NCBI GenBank assembly: GCA_963931925.1
Contig: OZ007569.1
Location: forward strand, 20,182,982 to 20,246,981
DNA: 64,000 nucleotides
Direction of reading: 5' to 3'
Origin: Onchidella celtica
Lineage: Eukaryota > Mollusca > Gastropoda > Systellommatophora > Onchidiidae
The notes under the pieces were generated by a model. It did no database searches. It worked only from the letters and a program-made list of their open reading frames with translations, and was not told the origin of the DNA. Of this stretch, positions 1 through 12,000 are shown in pieces (the stretch's first letter is position 1; each line of letters begins with the position of its first letter). The translations under genes and the position numbers were made by a program.

Positions 1-190
1 CTCAGCACAGTAATCAGTTTATTAAGTCTAAACTTAAACTATTTATTTAAGATAGGAGATTTAACTGGTATTGCGAAGTTTGCAGCAATGGCACAATGTT
101 TCAAATGAGGGGGATTTCATAGGTCGTGTCTTTGCCATTGAAAACAGTAAGGAAAATTTGTAAACTTGGAACGTTTTTGTCTCACTGCAG
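1..190 (+). other. POLH intron, 3' end
   Basis: This is AT-rich intron sequence ending in a pyrimidine-containing acceptor (ctcactgcag) just before the first POLH exon seen in the window. I see no other feature in it. Confidence 0.8.
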
Positions 191-3100
191 ATGCTGGCAA
201 AGCTTGCATGTGGTCGTAATAAGCCAAACAAGCAGACTGTGGTGCCTCAGTCTTCAGTGGCCACTCTGTTTGCCTCACTGCCCTTGCAGAAAGTGTAAGT
301 ATTGAGGAAAAGTGGCAAACTTTTCTGTGTCCTCTAGTGCATTATACTGTGTATCTCATCTTATAATACTCAATATCTGTCAAGAGTCTTGAACCCAGCA
401 CAGCAAATATGAATCTTTCATTATTTTCTTTATCTCTGCACAGGCGACACTTGGGAGGAAAACTTGGAGCTTTCTTGGTGGATGAGCTGGGACTGCGGAA
501 CATGGGCGATTTGACTAGTTTCTCACAAGAAGAACTACAGAAACATTGTGGGGACAAAACAGGGTAATGCCTCTGTTGATATGCTTGTCTGTTGTCTGAA
601 CTTGTTGTAGCGTCCCACTAGTAGGACGATCGATATTTTCTCACCCCCCCGCTTGGCGAGTCTCACTCGGCGACCTTCCTCCCCCCTCTCGCCAGCAAGG
701 CCGGTATTTCTCTTTGATGTGGCTTGTTTGTTTCACTGTAGAAAATCTAGAAGGTCTAAGAAGGTACTGCGGTATCCGAGATTACGCTAGGTCGACCTTG
801 AGTGATGTAATTCTGTGACGTGTCTGTGTACGATTGGGTGGCTGGTATGTGTCCCGAACGATCTAGGTCTGTCTCGTGCTTATGGGGCGGTTAAGCCGCT
901 TCCTGAACGTTCCTGGACAGAATATATATAAGGAGGGCCAGGCGAGCAGGAGTGTGCAAATCGTGGGTGAAAATCGTAAGGTGCAAATCGTAGGTGTGAA
1001 AATCCAGTGGTAGTTAGAAGTGTGTCTTCCCGGCTAGCTAGGTGTAAGTAACTTGTGGATATCAGCTCTTGTTTACAGTTATTAAACGTTAGTATTAATT
1101 GTTCATCGGATCCTGTTATTTATTTCTACAACAGTTCGAGACAGTTTCGTTTTTTAAGGGGTAGACAATCAGTTCATCTGACTCTCCCCATTATAACGTG
1201 CTGAAATTTGCATCAACTGTTACACTTGTGTTTTATGTAATACAACCTTGGTTTTTGAGGAGATAGTCTGTTGTATTTTATCAGTCAGCAGTGGTGGATC
1301 TACTATGAAACTAATGAAGCTTAAGCTTCAGGGCCCCTAATCCCGGAGGAACTCAGAGAAATTTTATTTAATTCACATGAGTGAATTTTGGATGTTGCCT
1401 TATTATTTCTGGCTGCAAAGAGACCCATTAACAGTTCAAGCTTCAGGGGCCAAAAAATATGGGTCCGCAACTGTCAGTCACATAGGGTGTGACAACATCT
1501 CAGTATCACCTGCTCATGGCATACAAGAGAACATTTTATTACACACTTAATTGATTCATCATAGGTGGGAATTGTTCTCCTCAGGCTGCCCTCACCCTCT
1601 TCGAGATTTTCATTCATGCATCCTCAACCTTTGTATATATTCATGTATCATCATGCATTGGTAAAAATATGAAATATGCAAGTTTACAGCTAGGTTCAGG
1701 CCTGTGGAGTGATTTCAGTCCATTTTCAGCCCTATGAAGGTTTCCAGTTCCCATCTAAGTTTATTAGTTAAGCCAGGAAAAGGTGATTGACACACCACGA
1801 TTTTAGTTCTTGCTTGTTCCAACTCCACTTTTTGCGCAACTGAGACATTCGACAATGAACATTTGCAGCTTTAGTATTATGCTAATGATTTAGAACAAAC
1901 TGGAACTGCAAACCAGTTTGATAAGTGCCACAGTGCATTTTAAACAAGTGTCAAAGTGTGCATTTGTTACACCTCCTCTACATAGTAAAGGATCTCCAGT
2001 TTTTCAGAAAATGGAGATAGAACAAACAACAACTAGGATCGCGACATGGAAAGATATTCTGTCACATGATGTCTTGGTCCTTGAGATATGGTGCCTGAAT
2101 GTTATTTGATCATGTCACATGAAAGGGGATATTTCATCACATTTTTATCCTTTGCAGAACTTGGCTGTACAATGCATGTCGGGGGATAGAAACAGAGGCT
2201 GTGTCTACCAGGGAGCTACCAAAGTCAATCGGTTGCAGCAAGAACTTCAGAGGACGAGAAATGCTCAACACGAGAGACAAGGTTTGGTTCAGTATTACAT
2301 CAGGTTGTTGTGCTGGGGTTGATTGTTTGTTGAATCTATCCAGTGTGCTACATTTGGACCAAATGTATCAGGAATGTGAAAATGTCAATTTTTATTGGTA
2401 ATGCAATATTTTAGCCAAGTATTTTTGTTAGTGTATATTGAGATCTTGTTCATTGCAACAAGTTATGCAACATTGACACATACGGGTAATTTACACTCAA
2501 GTTTTTTTCTACTTTAGACAGAAAGGCTACTCCCATCACTAATAATTACCCATTCATCTTGCTTTGTTTGTCATGTTTGTTGTTACCGTTGTCCATTGTG
2601 CTATGTTTAATGGTGTATTATGTTTCCTGATAGTGATAGCGAGAGAAACATTATCTGTCTGATTTTTCGACTGCCTAGTGGATTATTTAGGTTGTATTGA
2701 CCTCATGCTACATTGATAAAATATGCTGAGCTGACACAATTGTACAGTTGATTATAAAAGACTTGGTATTATGATTGGCTTGGTATGTTAAACTGACTTA
2801 ACCCTACAGTGGATTGTTAAAGTACACGAAAATACTTTATGAGTCCCAACATAGCAACTCCTTGTGCCAGGCACTTCTCTGATGGACTGTTTGATGTTAC
2901 AGGTCAAGTTTTGGTTGTCAGAATTAGCACAAGAAATTCAAGAGAGGCTAACTAAAGATCAGCAGCTGGTGAGTTTTTGTGGCTTCAACAAGTCTTATTC
3001 CGCAGGAGCAAGAGGTAGTGATAATTTTATGATATATGTGGATTCATGGTTTAGAATGTTACACATTTTCAGAGACCAGCACATCGTCAGTCAGACTTAT

Positions 3101-6100
3101 GCCAAAAGGCACTATACGATTCATTGCATTCCTGAGCATGAGTGCTATCAGATAATAGTACAGGAAAAGAAATGTAGCTATGGGAAAATGTAATAATACA
3201 ACAGAATCATAATGGCATAACTCACCAAATGCCAAAAAAACCCACCAGCTTTATCTTTATATCTCAAAAAAGTTAAAAATGACATATACCATGGTGTGGA
3301 GCAGTGATGACATGTGTTCCATTCTGTGATGTCTGTCTTAATTTCTTAAGCCAATGATAGTATCATATTACAAATTGTTTGCTAGTTTAAAAGTATAACA
3401 TTCCCCCTTTCTACTCATTATCTGAATGGAACATTATATTACTGAATCAACACAAAATTTTTAGATGTGGTCACACAAAAACAGTCACTTTAATTTTCTT
3501 GCAGAACAAGAGGACAGCCAAGTCTCTCACTGTCTATGTCAGGTATAAAACAGACGATGGCTCCACCTCAGCATCTCGAGCCTGTGCCTTGGTCCGTTAC
3601 GATGCTGACAAAATTTGTACAGATGTCTATTCCATGGTGCAACAATTTAACACTTGCCAGACTAGCAAGTCTCAGTGGTAGGTGACATTTTGTCTGCCTG
3701 ATTTAATCTTTCAGTAGTAAATGGAATGTGCCAGTCTGGGTTTATCTCAGCGGATATGAAGAGCACATAAGTGTTGACAGACTTGGTTGGAAATATGTGA
3801 AGCACTGTCAGTGGTTTAGATTTTGGTTGTTAAGTTGGAAAATCTGGAAGAATTTCAGGGTTTACGATATGAAAAAAATATACAGTGGAAGTCGAATACA
3901 ACAGCGTTCACGGGACCACCGCAAACTCCCATTTTAAGCAAGGTCATAGGGAAGCCACTCATGTAAGCATAGGGCTTGTCCCGGAAGTAAATTTCATTGT
4001 CCCTACAGATTTGAGCCTTGTTTTTCTACACCCCTGTCCGCCCCTTCAATTGATTTTGCCTTCTTTTCAAGAGAAAAACATTTTCTCTTCTTTGTTGACA
4101 TCATTATATCACAGTGCAGTTACTCTTTCTCAAAAAGTGAGTGGTGGTGTGTTCGCTCAAAAGGTAAGGCAGCCAGTAACCACTGTCTTGGTCAGGCATA
4201 GATCTACACACTAGGTGTGCGCAGAATGACCACTCCCTTACTTTTAAGTTTACACACATGTATGCCAACCTGGTGGGGTTTACCTTAATGATTATGTGTT
4301 CAAACAAAGGACTGACCATGTGCGCTAGTCTTGCATCATCGCCTACGTCCGCGGTGCATGGCCCTCCCACGCTTACACAATCTCGCACGAATACACACAA
4401 AGGAGTGGCTACTGGTCACATAGCTGCCAAGTTTTGAAAATCAAAATAAGGAACAAGGCCGGGATCCAGGGGCTGCTGAAGTCCCAGTGGGGTACAGAGG
4501 CAGTGCCCCTGGTGGGGGGTAAAGGGGGGCAACGCCCTCTTCCCGAAAACAATTTTAAGCCAATTTTGAGGTGAAAAATGAGCTCTCCTGGACAGAAAAT
4601 TTACAAATTAAAGCATTATAAAGGGTTTAAAAATCACCTTCTTCCAATCTCAAAATGATAAATTTGCTTTGACCAGACTGTAACAAATTAAAAATAAAGA
4701 ACACAGCTTACCTTAGAAAATCAGATGGAAAGTGAAGATTAACTCAGTAAAGGACATGTATTTTTTTTTAAAAAGGCCAAATTTTTGTATTTTTTAGGCC
4801 AAATGTCAAAATACGGATTTTTTGGACCAAAAACGGATAAATGGACTCAATGCCCGAAATACGGACTTGTTCCGTTAAAAAACGGGACGCTTGGCAGATA
4901 ATACTATCATCCATCCCCCTCCCCCCTCATGCATTTCCCTCTCTGCCCATCTCCCGATAGATCTCTCAGCCGCCAATATTTTGCTCAGTGTATTCTGTGA
5001 CGCCAGAACGAAAAATGCCGTTGTGTCAAAGGTGTGCTTTTTTTGCCACTGTTGCCAACAAGTTTTTTTTACTTATGAGAAAAGGGTATGAAATCGGGAT
5101 TTTAAATTATGCCATTGTACCCGAGGTCCCGTTCAATCCGAGGCTGTTATACTTCAGGTCCACTGTATATAATATTTCTAAAGTTTGATGCTAGAAATGA
5201 AACTGTCATGAAGTTCTGACCCAACGTGGAATTTCCAACAACAGCAATGAAAAAGTCGGCCAGTGAAGAAATAAAAACTATGGCGACCCACTTGTACTTC
5301 ATTTAATGACATTTTTTATCTGCAGTTCTGGCAGTAAAATGAACCATTGATTAACTTCCCAGCACAAGGGAAATAACAATTGAAAGATCTTCATAAAAAC
5401 TGCTATTATGCACTCAAATCTGCGTCGATCACCCTCCCAAAAATATTTTCATAAAAAGAAATGATTTACTTTTCAGTTGGTATCAAATTTAATTAATTTT
5501 ATGTCCAACATGATTGTTAAAAAATAGGCTAGGTATATATGGGCCGAATACGGCCTAAATAGCACAAAACCCTGGTTCCGGGTTGTTTGGGCCGATAGTG
5601 CGAGTTTGCAGTTTGCACTGTTCTGGCGTTTTTTTTTGTTTTGTTGAAAACACAGAATTTGTGTCCGTACAATATTGCCTAAAGGTAGCGTCAATTACCA
5701 CCGCATTTTTCCGGTAGCCGGTAGCGTCAATTACCACCGCATTTAGCCGTGGCCATTGACTGTACGTCGATCGCCAATGGCTACCCCAGTCCCTTTTCGC
5801 CTAGTTAGTCAGACTGACTACCGCCCGTTGATACAAACTGACTAGACCCTCACGCCCCCAGGTCCATCTGACCATTCTAATGCACACTTCTTGAATCGAC
5901 AATGGACACCGTATTTCGCGGTGGCAGTTGACACTTCATTGCCTAAAACCTTCGGCCCAAATAGCACTGCACCGGGTTGCATAGGCCGTATTCGGCCTAA
6001 ATATACACTTCCTAAAAAATAATTAAAGAAAATAGAAAAACAGCAAAAAATACAATTTTCACAAAAAATTCACAGCATGCCTCAGCATTGTTGTATTTTG

Positions 6101-7585
6101 ATTTGGTAAAAAGTAAACAAATGTAAAACTTTTTAAGTTTCCAGTTGACAAACTGACAGCTAGTCAGACTCACTTATTATGGCCCAAACAGCCGTTTTTT
6201 TCTATAGGTATATTTTGGGTGATACGGGAAGTCAATGGGTAAGGAGAAAAGATGGGCGATGTTTTAAAAAATATAATAGTGCTGGAGGATTTATTATAAT
6301 TTCTCTTCCATAAAAAAAACTCTTCTGTAGTGAAAAATAATCAAGCAAATAGAAAAACATGAAAACTGGCTGTTGGATGCTAATGAATGCTGTGTATTGT
6401 CATCAGGCAAGACTTGTCAACTCATAAATTTTGACTGAAAGTGTTAGAGATCCATGTTTGCCCATGCATGTTTTTATTTGCTCTTGTTAGTATTTTTTTC
6501 ATTTGCATTTATACAGGTCTCCTCCTTTGACCAATCTAGGGATTTCAGCCAGCAAATTTACTGAAACTGGCCAGCACCAAGACATTTCGCACATGTTTGC
6601 TGCTGCCAAATCTGGCCAGTCAGTGTCCAGTAATGATAGGTTGAACAAATCATCTTCTCTGAATTCACATTTTGAACAGCCTGCTCTGTGTACAGAAGAG
6701 GAGACAGTAACACACAAATCCACTGCTGTCAGCAAAACTGCAGGGTCAGGAACGCAGGGAGGGAAAAGGAGTATCAAATCTTACTTTAGCCAAGTTCAGG
6801 CCAAAGCAGAAACCTCTCACAAGCCAGCAGAGGCTGAAGATACACAGAATGAGAAATATGAAACTGTAGATGTCAAGAGCCCAGAAGTAGACTCCAGCAT
6901 TGTTGTTTCATATGACCATTGTCCTGCAGCATCAAAGTCCACAGCCAGTGCTGCCTCAACAAGTTTTTTTGCTAAGAAAATAAAAGAACTGAAAACTTCA
7001 GCGTCTGAAAATTGTTCTGCGGCTGGAGATTGTGAGGGTAAAGAGCAGACAGAAGGTTTAAAACGGGATGAAGCAGGTTCGTCATTATCCAGTAGTGGGC
7101 AGTTGAATCAAGATGCGGCTGATATCACAGGTGGGGCATTTACAAGTGGTGACAGTCAGCGTCCAGTGTTGGATGACGATGATTGTATATGTCTAGATGA
7201 TGAATCTTCTGACATTGTCCAGCATGCTGAGTTGATGACTACTGAAACTAGAGATAGTTCAAGTGTACATGCAGAGGAAGATGAATGCCAGACCAATGTA
7301 GATGTGGTGAAGTGTGACAAATGTGCACAGTTAATTTCGGTGTGGGAATTTCCAGAGCATCAGGACTTCCACTTTGCTTTGCAGCTTCAACAAGAACAAC
7401 AAGCCAGCTATTCTGGGAATGACCCCACCAACTCAGCAAGTAGTCATGATGCCAGAAAGTTACTGGCTGCCACAGCAAAACGCAAGTCTGACAGTCCAGC
7501 CAAGAGCAGGCGAGGAAGAAAACAGAAGAAAACCAGCACTGATAAAACTGTTCAGCCACTGACAGCCTTCTTCCGTAAAACCTGA
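191..7585 (+). CDS. POLH: DNA polymerase eta, C-terminal six exons (5' part outside window)
   Basis: Y-family translesion polymerase that bypasses UV photoproducts in the nucleus. Exons: 191-294, 444-563, 2158-2281, 2903-2968, 3505-3677, 6517-7585 (stop). All introns are GT-AG and the joined frame gives 551 residues. The sequence begins MLAKLACGRNKPNKQT, matching an internal POLH segment, so this ATG is not the start codon; an exon upstream of the window must join at 191. Next come the thumb and little-finger stretches (LGGKLGAFLVDELG, LPKSIGCSKNF, ACALVRYDA). The long last exon encodes a disordered tail, then a UBZ3 ubiquitin-binding finger near residue 461 (CDKC...PEHQDFH) and a C-terminal PCNA-binding PIP-like end (VQPLTAFFRKT). 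An FF motif (STSFFAKKIKEL) resembles the REV1-interacting motifs of vertebrate POLH, and RSIKSYFSQV resembles a PIP box. The gene converges on ZFPL1. Confidence 0.96.
603..1133. mobile_element. Solitary LTR-like fossil
   Basis: A 531-bp block inside a POLH intron begins TGTTGTAG and ends CTACAACA, a perfect 8-bp terminal inverted repeat with TG...CA ends, as in retroviral-type LTRs. It holds a TATA-like stretch near 922-932 and GC-rich sequence unlike the surrounding AT-rich intron. No coding region or second LTR is nearby, so it reads as a solo or isolated LTR. No target duplication is visible. The family is not identified; Ty3/gypsy is a guess. Confidence 0.55.
1289..1473. mobile_element. 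hAT-like MITE
   Basis: A 185-bp element with related ends: left CAGTGGTGGATC, right (reverse complement) CAGTTGCGGACC. It is flanked by TCAGTCAG at 1281-1288 and TCAGTCAC at 1474-1481, a 7-of-8 match to the 8-bp duplication typical of hAT transposons. It has no coding capacity. It lies in the POLH intron between 563 and 2158. Confidence 0.65.
1797..2044. mobile_element. TCGCGA-family MITE, copy 1
   Basis: Inverted-repeat element whose arms (TTAGTTCTTGCTTGTTCC... and ...GGATCGCGA on the other side) match two other copies in this window (55266-55490, 60635-60863). The element can fold as an imperfect hairpin. It is noncoding and lies in the same POLH intron as the LTR and the hAT-like MITE. 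Confidence 0.7.
3881..5167. mobile_element. TA-flanked CAGTGGA-type non-autonomous DNA transposon (pogo/Tc1-like ends)
   Basis: The left end reads TACAGTGGAAGTCGAATACA and the right end, reverse complemented, reads TACAGTGGACCTGAAGTATA. TA dinucleotides at 3881-3882 and 5166-5167 fit a Tc1/mariner-superfamily target duplication. The 1.28-kb interior has no transposase frame and contains a nested insertion at 4424-4897. It lies in the last POLH intron. The pogo assignment rests only on end sequence and TA duplication. Confidence 0.7.
4424..4897. mobile_element. Nested inverted-repeat element
   Basis: A 474-bp unit with CTGCCAAG at its left end and CTTGGCAG at its right. The arms continue with imperfect similarity (GGAACAAG on both arms). 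It lies wholly inside the CAGTGGA-type element, so it inserted later. Its interior has no long frame. No clear target duplication is seen. Confidence 0.55.
5536..6005. mobile_element. Palindromic-ended MITE with internal direct repeat
   Basis: Both ends carry the module GGCCGAATACGGCCTA in inverted orientation, bounded by TATAT/ATATA. The interior is GC-richer than the intron. A direct repeat of about 25 bp beginning GGTAGCGTCAATTACCACCG occurs at 5684-5708 and 5720-5744. The element is noncoding and lies in the last POLH intron. Confidence 0.65.
6006..6516 (+). other. POLH intron, 3' segment
   Basis: AT-rich intron sequence ending in a T-rich tract and the acceptor atacag before the last POLH exon. 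Nothing else is recognised here. Confidence 0.7.
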
Positions 7586-8106
7586 CATTTCACATGAACA
7601 ATGTTTGTGGTTTCATCTGATCTGCCATGGTGTTTCTGTTTCTGTCTGTAATCCATGAGAAGTCACAAATTGGACTTCAGACAGTATGACTTAAGTGTAC
7701 TCACTGTCAAGCTTTACATGTTTATTCCACCCTGTCTTTGTTATCCATGTGTATGTATACAAGAATGTCATACATCTGTGATATTCATTGTACATACGAT
7801 TAACTTATTGTGAAAATAAGTGTCAGTTGATTGACTAAGATAAGTAGAAATACTCCACATATTTTTGTGCAATCTGTTGACTTTGCAGGGATTGATATTT
7901 TGTTTTTAAAGTCAGCTTGTGTCCCAGTCTGACCATTTGTAAACCATATCATGTCTGCATAATTAATATGTCCATGGATGTAAAGTTTTTTTCTGCCCAT
8001 TCTACTAATTTTGTCTCTTGATACACGAATTGAAAAATGGGCGGTTTGACCTGTGCTGGACTTCTAGCCAGTCAGAGTATTTATTATACATTAAAAATAC
8101 ATTAAA
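7586..8106 (+). other. POLH 3' UTR (end uncertain)
   Basis: Noncoding AT-rich sequence follows the POLH stop. Two ATTAAA hexamers (8090-8095 and 8101-8106) are the nearest plausible polyadenylation signals, just before the MITE that starts at 8322. An AATAAA at 10118-10123 is a more distant alternative. Confidence 0.4.
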
Positions 8107-8321
8107 ATGGATCACTGTCTCACATCAAATAGAAAACTTGATGTAGAGGTGAACTGAATTCTTCCATCTTCAACATCTATTACTTAAGAATGGCACCATC
8201 ATCTGGCAGGTTGAAAATTCTGAACAGATTACAACATTAGCTGCTCAGAAGACTTTTGTTCTAATACATGTACATATGTGGCCGCGTTGTCTTTTATATA
8301 TTTATGTACATGAATGTTAAA

Positions 8322-9050
8322 CAGTAGACAACTGTTAAACCGAAATCAGGGGGACCATGGGTTTGTTTTCGGTTTAGACAGAGTTTTGGTTTAGCAATAG
8401 GAGGCTTGAAAAATGCCAGTTTCTAGAGAGGCAGCCCAAATCAATATCCAACAATAATGTAAGTGCACAGGCTAAACAGACTCGCTTGGTTGTTTTGACT
8501 GAGATTGAGGATGGATGATTGCTCAGGCCTAGGTACAATCAAAGCATGCATATGCGGGCGAATGTGGACTAACTCTCAGAACAGGGAGGCATGCATGTCA
8601 CGGACAGTACAGAATCACCGTCCTGCCAATTTCGTTACCGTTACCGTACACGATGCCATGAAATGCGCTGTCCACGATAACCAGTGTTGTTTTTCTGATG
8701 GCACATATTTTACATGAAAGGCCAGTTGCGATGCGCCAAACGTAGCGTCTGCTGCTGTGCCTGCCTCCCACTCCTCCTATCCCTGTAGGAGTAGTGCTGC
8801 CGCTTCCATGTAGGCCTATACTACCGGACAGAATGAAGCATGCTCTGCTTTTATTTTGGGGGGGGGGGGGGTGTAGTGGGATGATACAGTGACTTGACTC
8901 GATGTATGGCAAATCTCAGTGGACTGGCCACTGAATCCCAGCAATTTTCTTTTCGTAGCGCTAGTTTGTTAACAAAGATAAAGAGGAAAAAAATTGGGGA
9001 TTCTTATTTTCGTTTGGTTTAGCGCATTTCGGTTTAACCGTTCTCCACTG
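8322..9050. mobile_element. CAGTGGA-type non-autonomous DNA transposon, second member
   Basis: The left end is CAGTAGACAACTGTTAAACC and the right end, reverse complemented, is CAGTGGAGAACGGTTAAACC. TA follows the right end. Near the right end is a purine-rich AAAGATAAAGAGGAAAAAAA motif that also occurs near the right end of the element at 15677-16904, so the two appear to belong to one family. A G-run lies at about 8859-8870. No transposase frame is present. Confidence 0.65.
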
Positions 9051-12000
9051 TATTTGTATGTATTGAGTGACTTAAAATATCACAGCAAGGCAGATTGTGC
9101 GACTGGGACCAATAATGTTCATGTAAAGTATTTATTACTGTATTTAACATGTAACATGGATAAAACAACCTTTGTATCACAAGTTGTATGAACACTGTCA
9201 TAAGTTTGATCTAACTCTGTACATGTATTATAATTTCATGTCCTATAGTGACTTAAAATTGTATAATACATATTTTTAAACCCGAACTTTTCGTTTTTTC
9301 ATTGTATACTGATGTGATGGGAGAGAGAAAAGAGATGTGCTGTAATCTGACAGAGTGAGAGAATGAATGAGAAAGTTTTTGTAATTCAGTGTTAGAGAGA
9401 GGAAAGATTTGGTGCTGGAATCAACATTAGATGTGATAATCGTCAATCATGGAAAAGTGTGAAGTTAAATATAACAAGTTAATTTAACTAGACAGTCATT
9501 ATTCTTGGATTTTGTGTTTTGAACCGCTAAATCAAAAAATGGTAATTTTACCCTTGTTCAATTCTCTAATGGAAGTCCCAAATTTTTTACAATTTCCCCC
9601 TTTTCTTTATTCAAAGAATTGTAGGCTTTTTTAAAATCTTCTTTCAACCCAACTCATTCCATTTTCTCTTCTTCCTTTCAAAGTTCCTCCTTATTTTATG
9701 AGGCATCAAATTTCTCTCTTTCTGGTTCATGATCATCTCTCTTTTTTTTTTTTAAAAAGTTCCCCCACTTCAATTTTCTCTTCGTGAAGACTTAATTTTC
9801 TTTTTTCCTTTGCCTTCCCTCCCTGCATGCTCTCTCTCCCATGCAACAAACTTTCTTCTTTCCATACATGCTAGGCAACGAAAGTACAAAACAACTGCCC
9901 ACTGGGTAGAGAAAGAAGAAAGAGTTATAAATGCTTGTACATAGTCCAGACTGAGCCTGATGTGATGATCTTCAAATGCCGCAACTGTAATGGAGCCTGT
10001 GACTCAAGGGTCGGACTGAATTGTCACTCACAGTAGTCGTTGCAGCGACCCAAACTGATATACTATATATAGGTGCACAATCCACTGTCTCTTGTGACAG
10101 AAGGAGGCCAACAACAAAATAAATGCAGATTTAAAAAGACAAAAATGAAAAAAAACTGACAATGAGAAAACTGAACCTCTTTATTTACAATGTCGCTGGC
10201 ATAATATGATAAATTTTTTTTTCATCACATGCATTATTATTTGTTCCTCAAACCTAAAGAATATCAGTTATCCAGCCAAGACACGAGCCAATAATAAATT
10301 ATTTACAGTGCTTTATCATTAAAAAATTTCTACCCCTGTAATCCTCATCGACCTGGGTACAAAGAGTTAATGATATCTGATGATACTTCAGTATCCCCAG
10401 CACCCACAACGGAATTCACTCATTCTTTTAGACAAGCACACACATGCATAACTTAAACCAAAGGAAACACTGATGCCCATAATTACATGTATTAAAAAAG
10501 GAGAACATTCAGAAACATTAATATGTGTATGTGCCACAAAGAACTCCTCCATGCAGCACCATCAACAAAAGTGGAACTGACATATCCTGTGTGTCTTAGT
10601 TCATAGGATATTCTGCCATAAAATGACACGTATAGATTATCCTACTGAAAATTTAGAAAGACAACAACAAAAAGTAAATGGAATTTTGAGCTTTGTAGTG
10701 TCCTTGTTCTTCATAACCTTATAAAAACAAGACATCTAATCTTTTCAGCAATTTTTGTGGATTTGAGCGCTATACAAGTTAATTATTACATTATAACATA
10801 TTACTAGAGGATCCTGGTCAGTTCAGTTTCTGTACCCTTTTCAAGGGATAGGGATTTTGCTCACAGTCATAGTAAAAGGAATTCTGCTGAAAAATTGAGG
10901 CTTACAGTTGCAACAACACTGAGATGAAACAATTTCTGTGGTTCAAAATTATATTCTAATACTTTCTGAATTAAAGGTGCTTCACATCTAAACACAGCGC
11001 ATACAATCAGAGCTATGATATGTGATTTTCTGCACTTATTTTCTAGTTAGATGTTAACTTTTATCAATTTCTTCAGTAAATTCTTCCATTCATGTTTTGA
11101 AATCGGAACATTTACCATCATTAGAGGTGTCAGTTTCATTGTAGGCTAAGTATCTGTGTAATATTCTGCGTTTAAATAATAAAATGCAGACACTGTGGGA
11201 AAGATCTGATGTGCTGTGCCTGGTGAAAGAGAGACAAAGATCTATGTGATGCAAATGACTGGAATGTCATTTATGTGTTGGTTCAATGAGATTTCTGACA
11301 TTGCACTGGGTGTCATTCACTCAAAACTCATTTCACGTAAACCCCGATTTACACAAGAAACAGTTGCAAAGAAATACAGCAAGTTATATATTATATATAC
11401 ATACAGGGCAGTGTCGTGTAATGGGGAAAACTTTTGTTTCGAGTTTGGAATCTACAGAAGAAACAAAAAATTGCTAAAAATAACATTCCATCCTGTTTCA
11501 CCTCCGTGGCACTCTTCCTCATTACATGTTTCATTTGTGTCTCTCATCACTACTGACTTATTTATGTTGTCTTGAATATGTATATTTGTTATGATTTCAA
11601 TTGAGTGATGTACAAGTGTCAAACATTAAATTTATTTTGAACCCAATCTGTTACAATACATGCAGAATATTCAAAACCATTCATGAAGAAAAAAAAATAA
11701 ATCCCACCCATAAATTAACCAAGGTGGAAAAAGAAACAACAACAGACGCACTTCTATTTTGTTTGAAAAGTTTGTAAGAAGTTATATGATATGGCGAGTA
11801 TCACATGGCATGACATAAATAACACACGAAAAATGACTTCCAGGTAAGTTGCACGTATTTTACACAAGTGAACATTTCGTGAAACACCCCTTTCTTAGAT
11901 ACCAAAATGTACATATGTTACATATATTGGTCAATAGGAAGCAAATGAATAAATTTTTCCCCAGTGATCGCACCAGACATACATGAGAGACATTTTCTCC

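Noticed and set aside
191-294. ATG at 191 as the POLH start codon
   Set aside because: It follows a splice acceptor and matches an internal Met of the POLH core; upstream exons must lie outside the window.
7248-7559. Antisense frame across the POLH last exon
   Set aside because: Mirror of the POLH tail coding sequence with no family resemblance.
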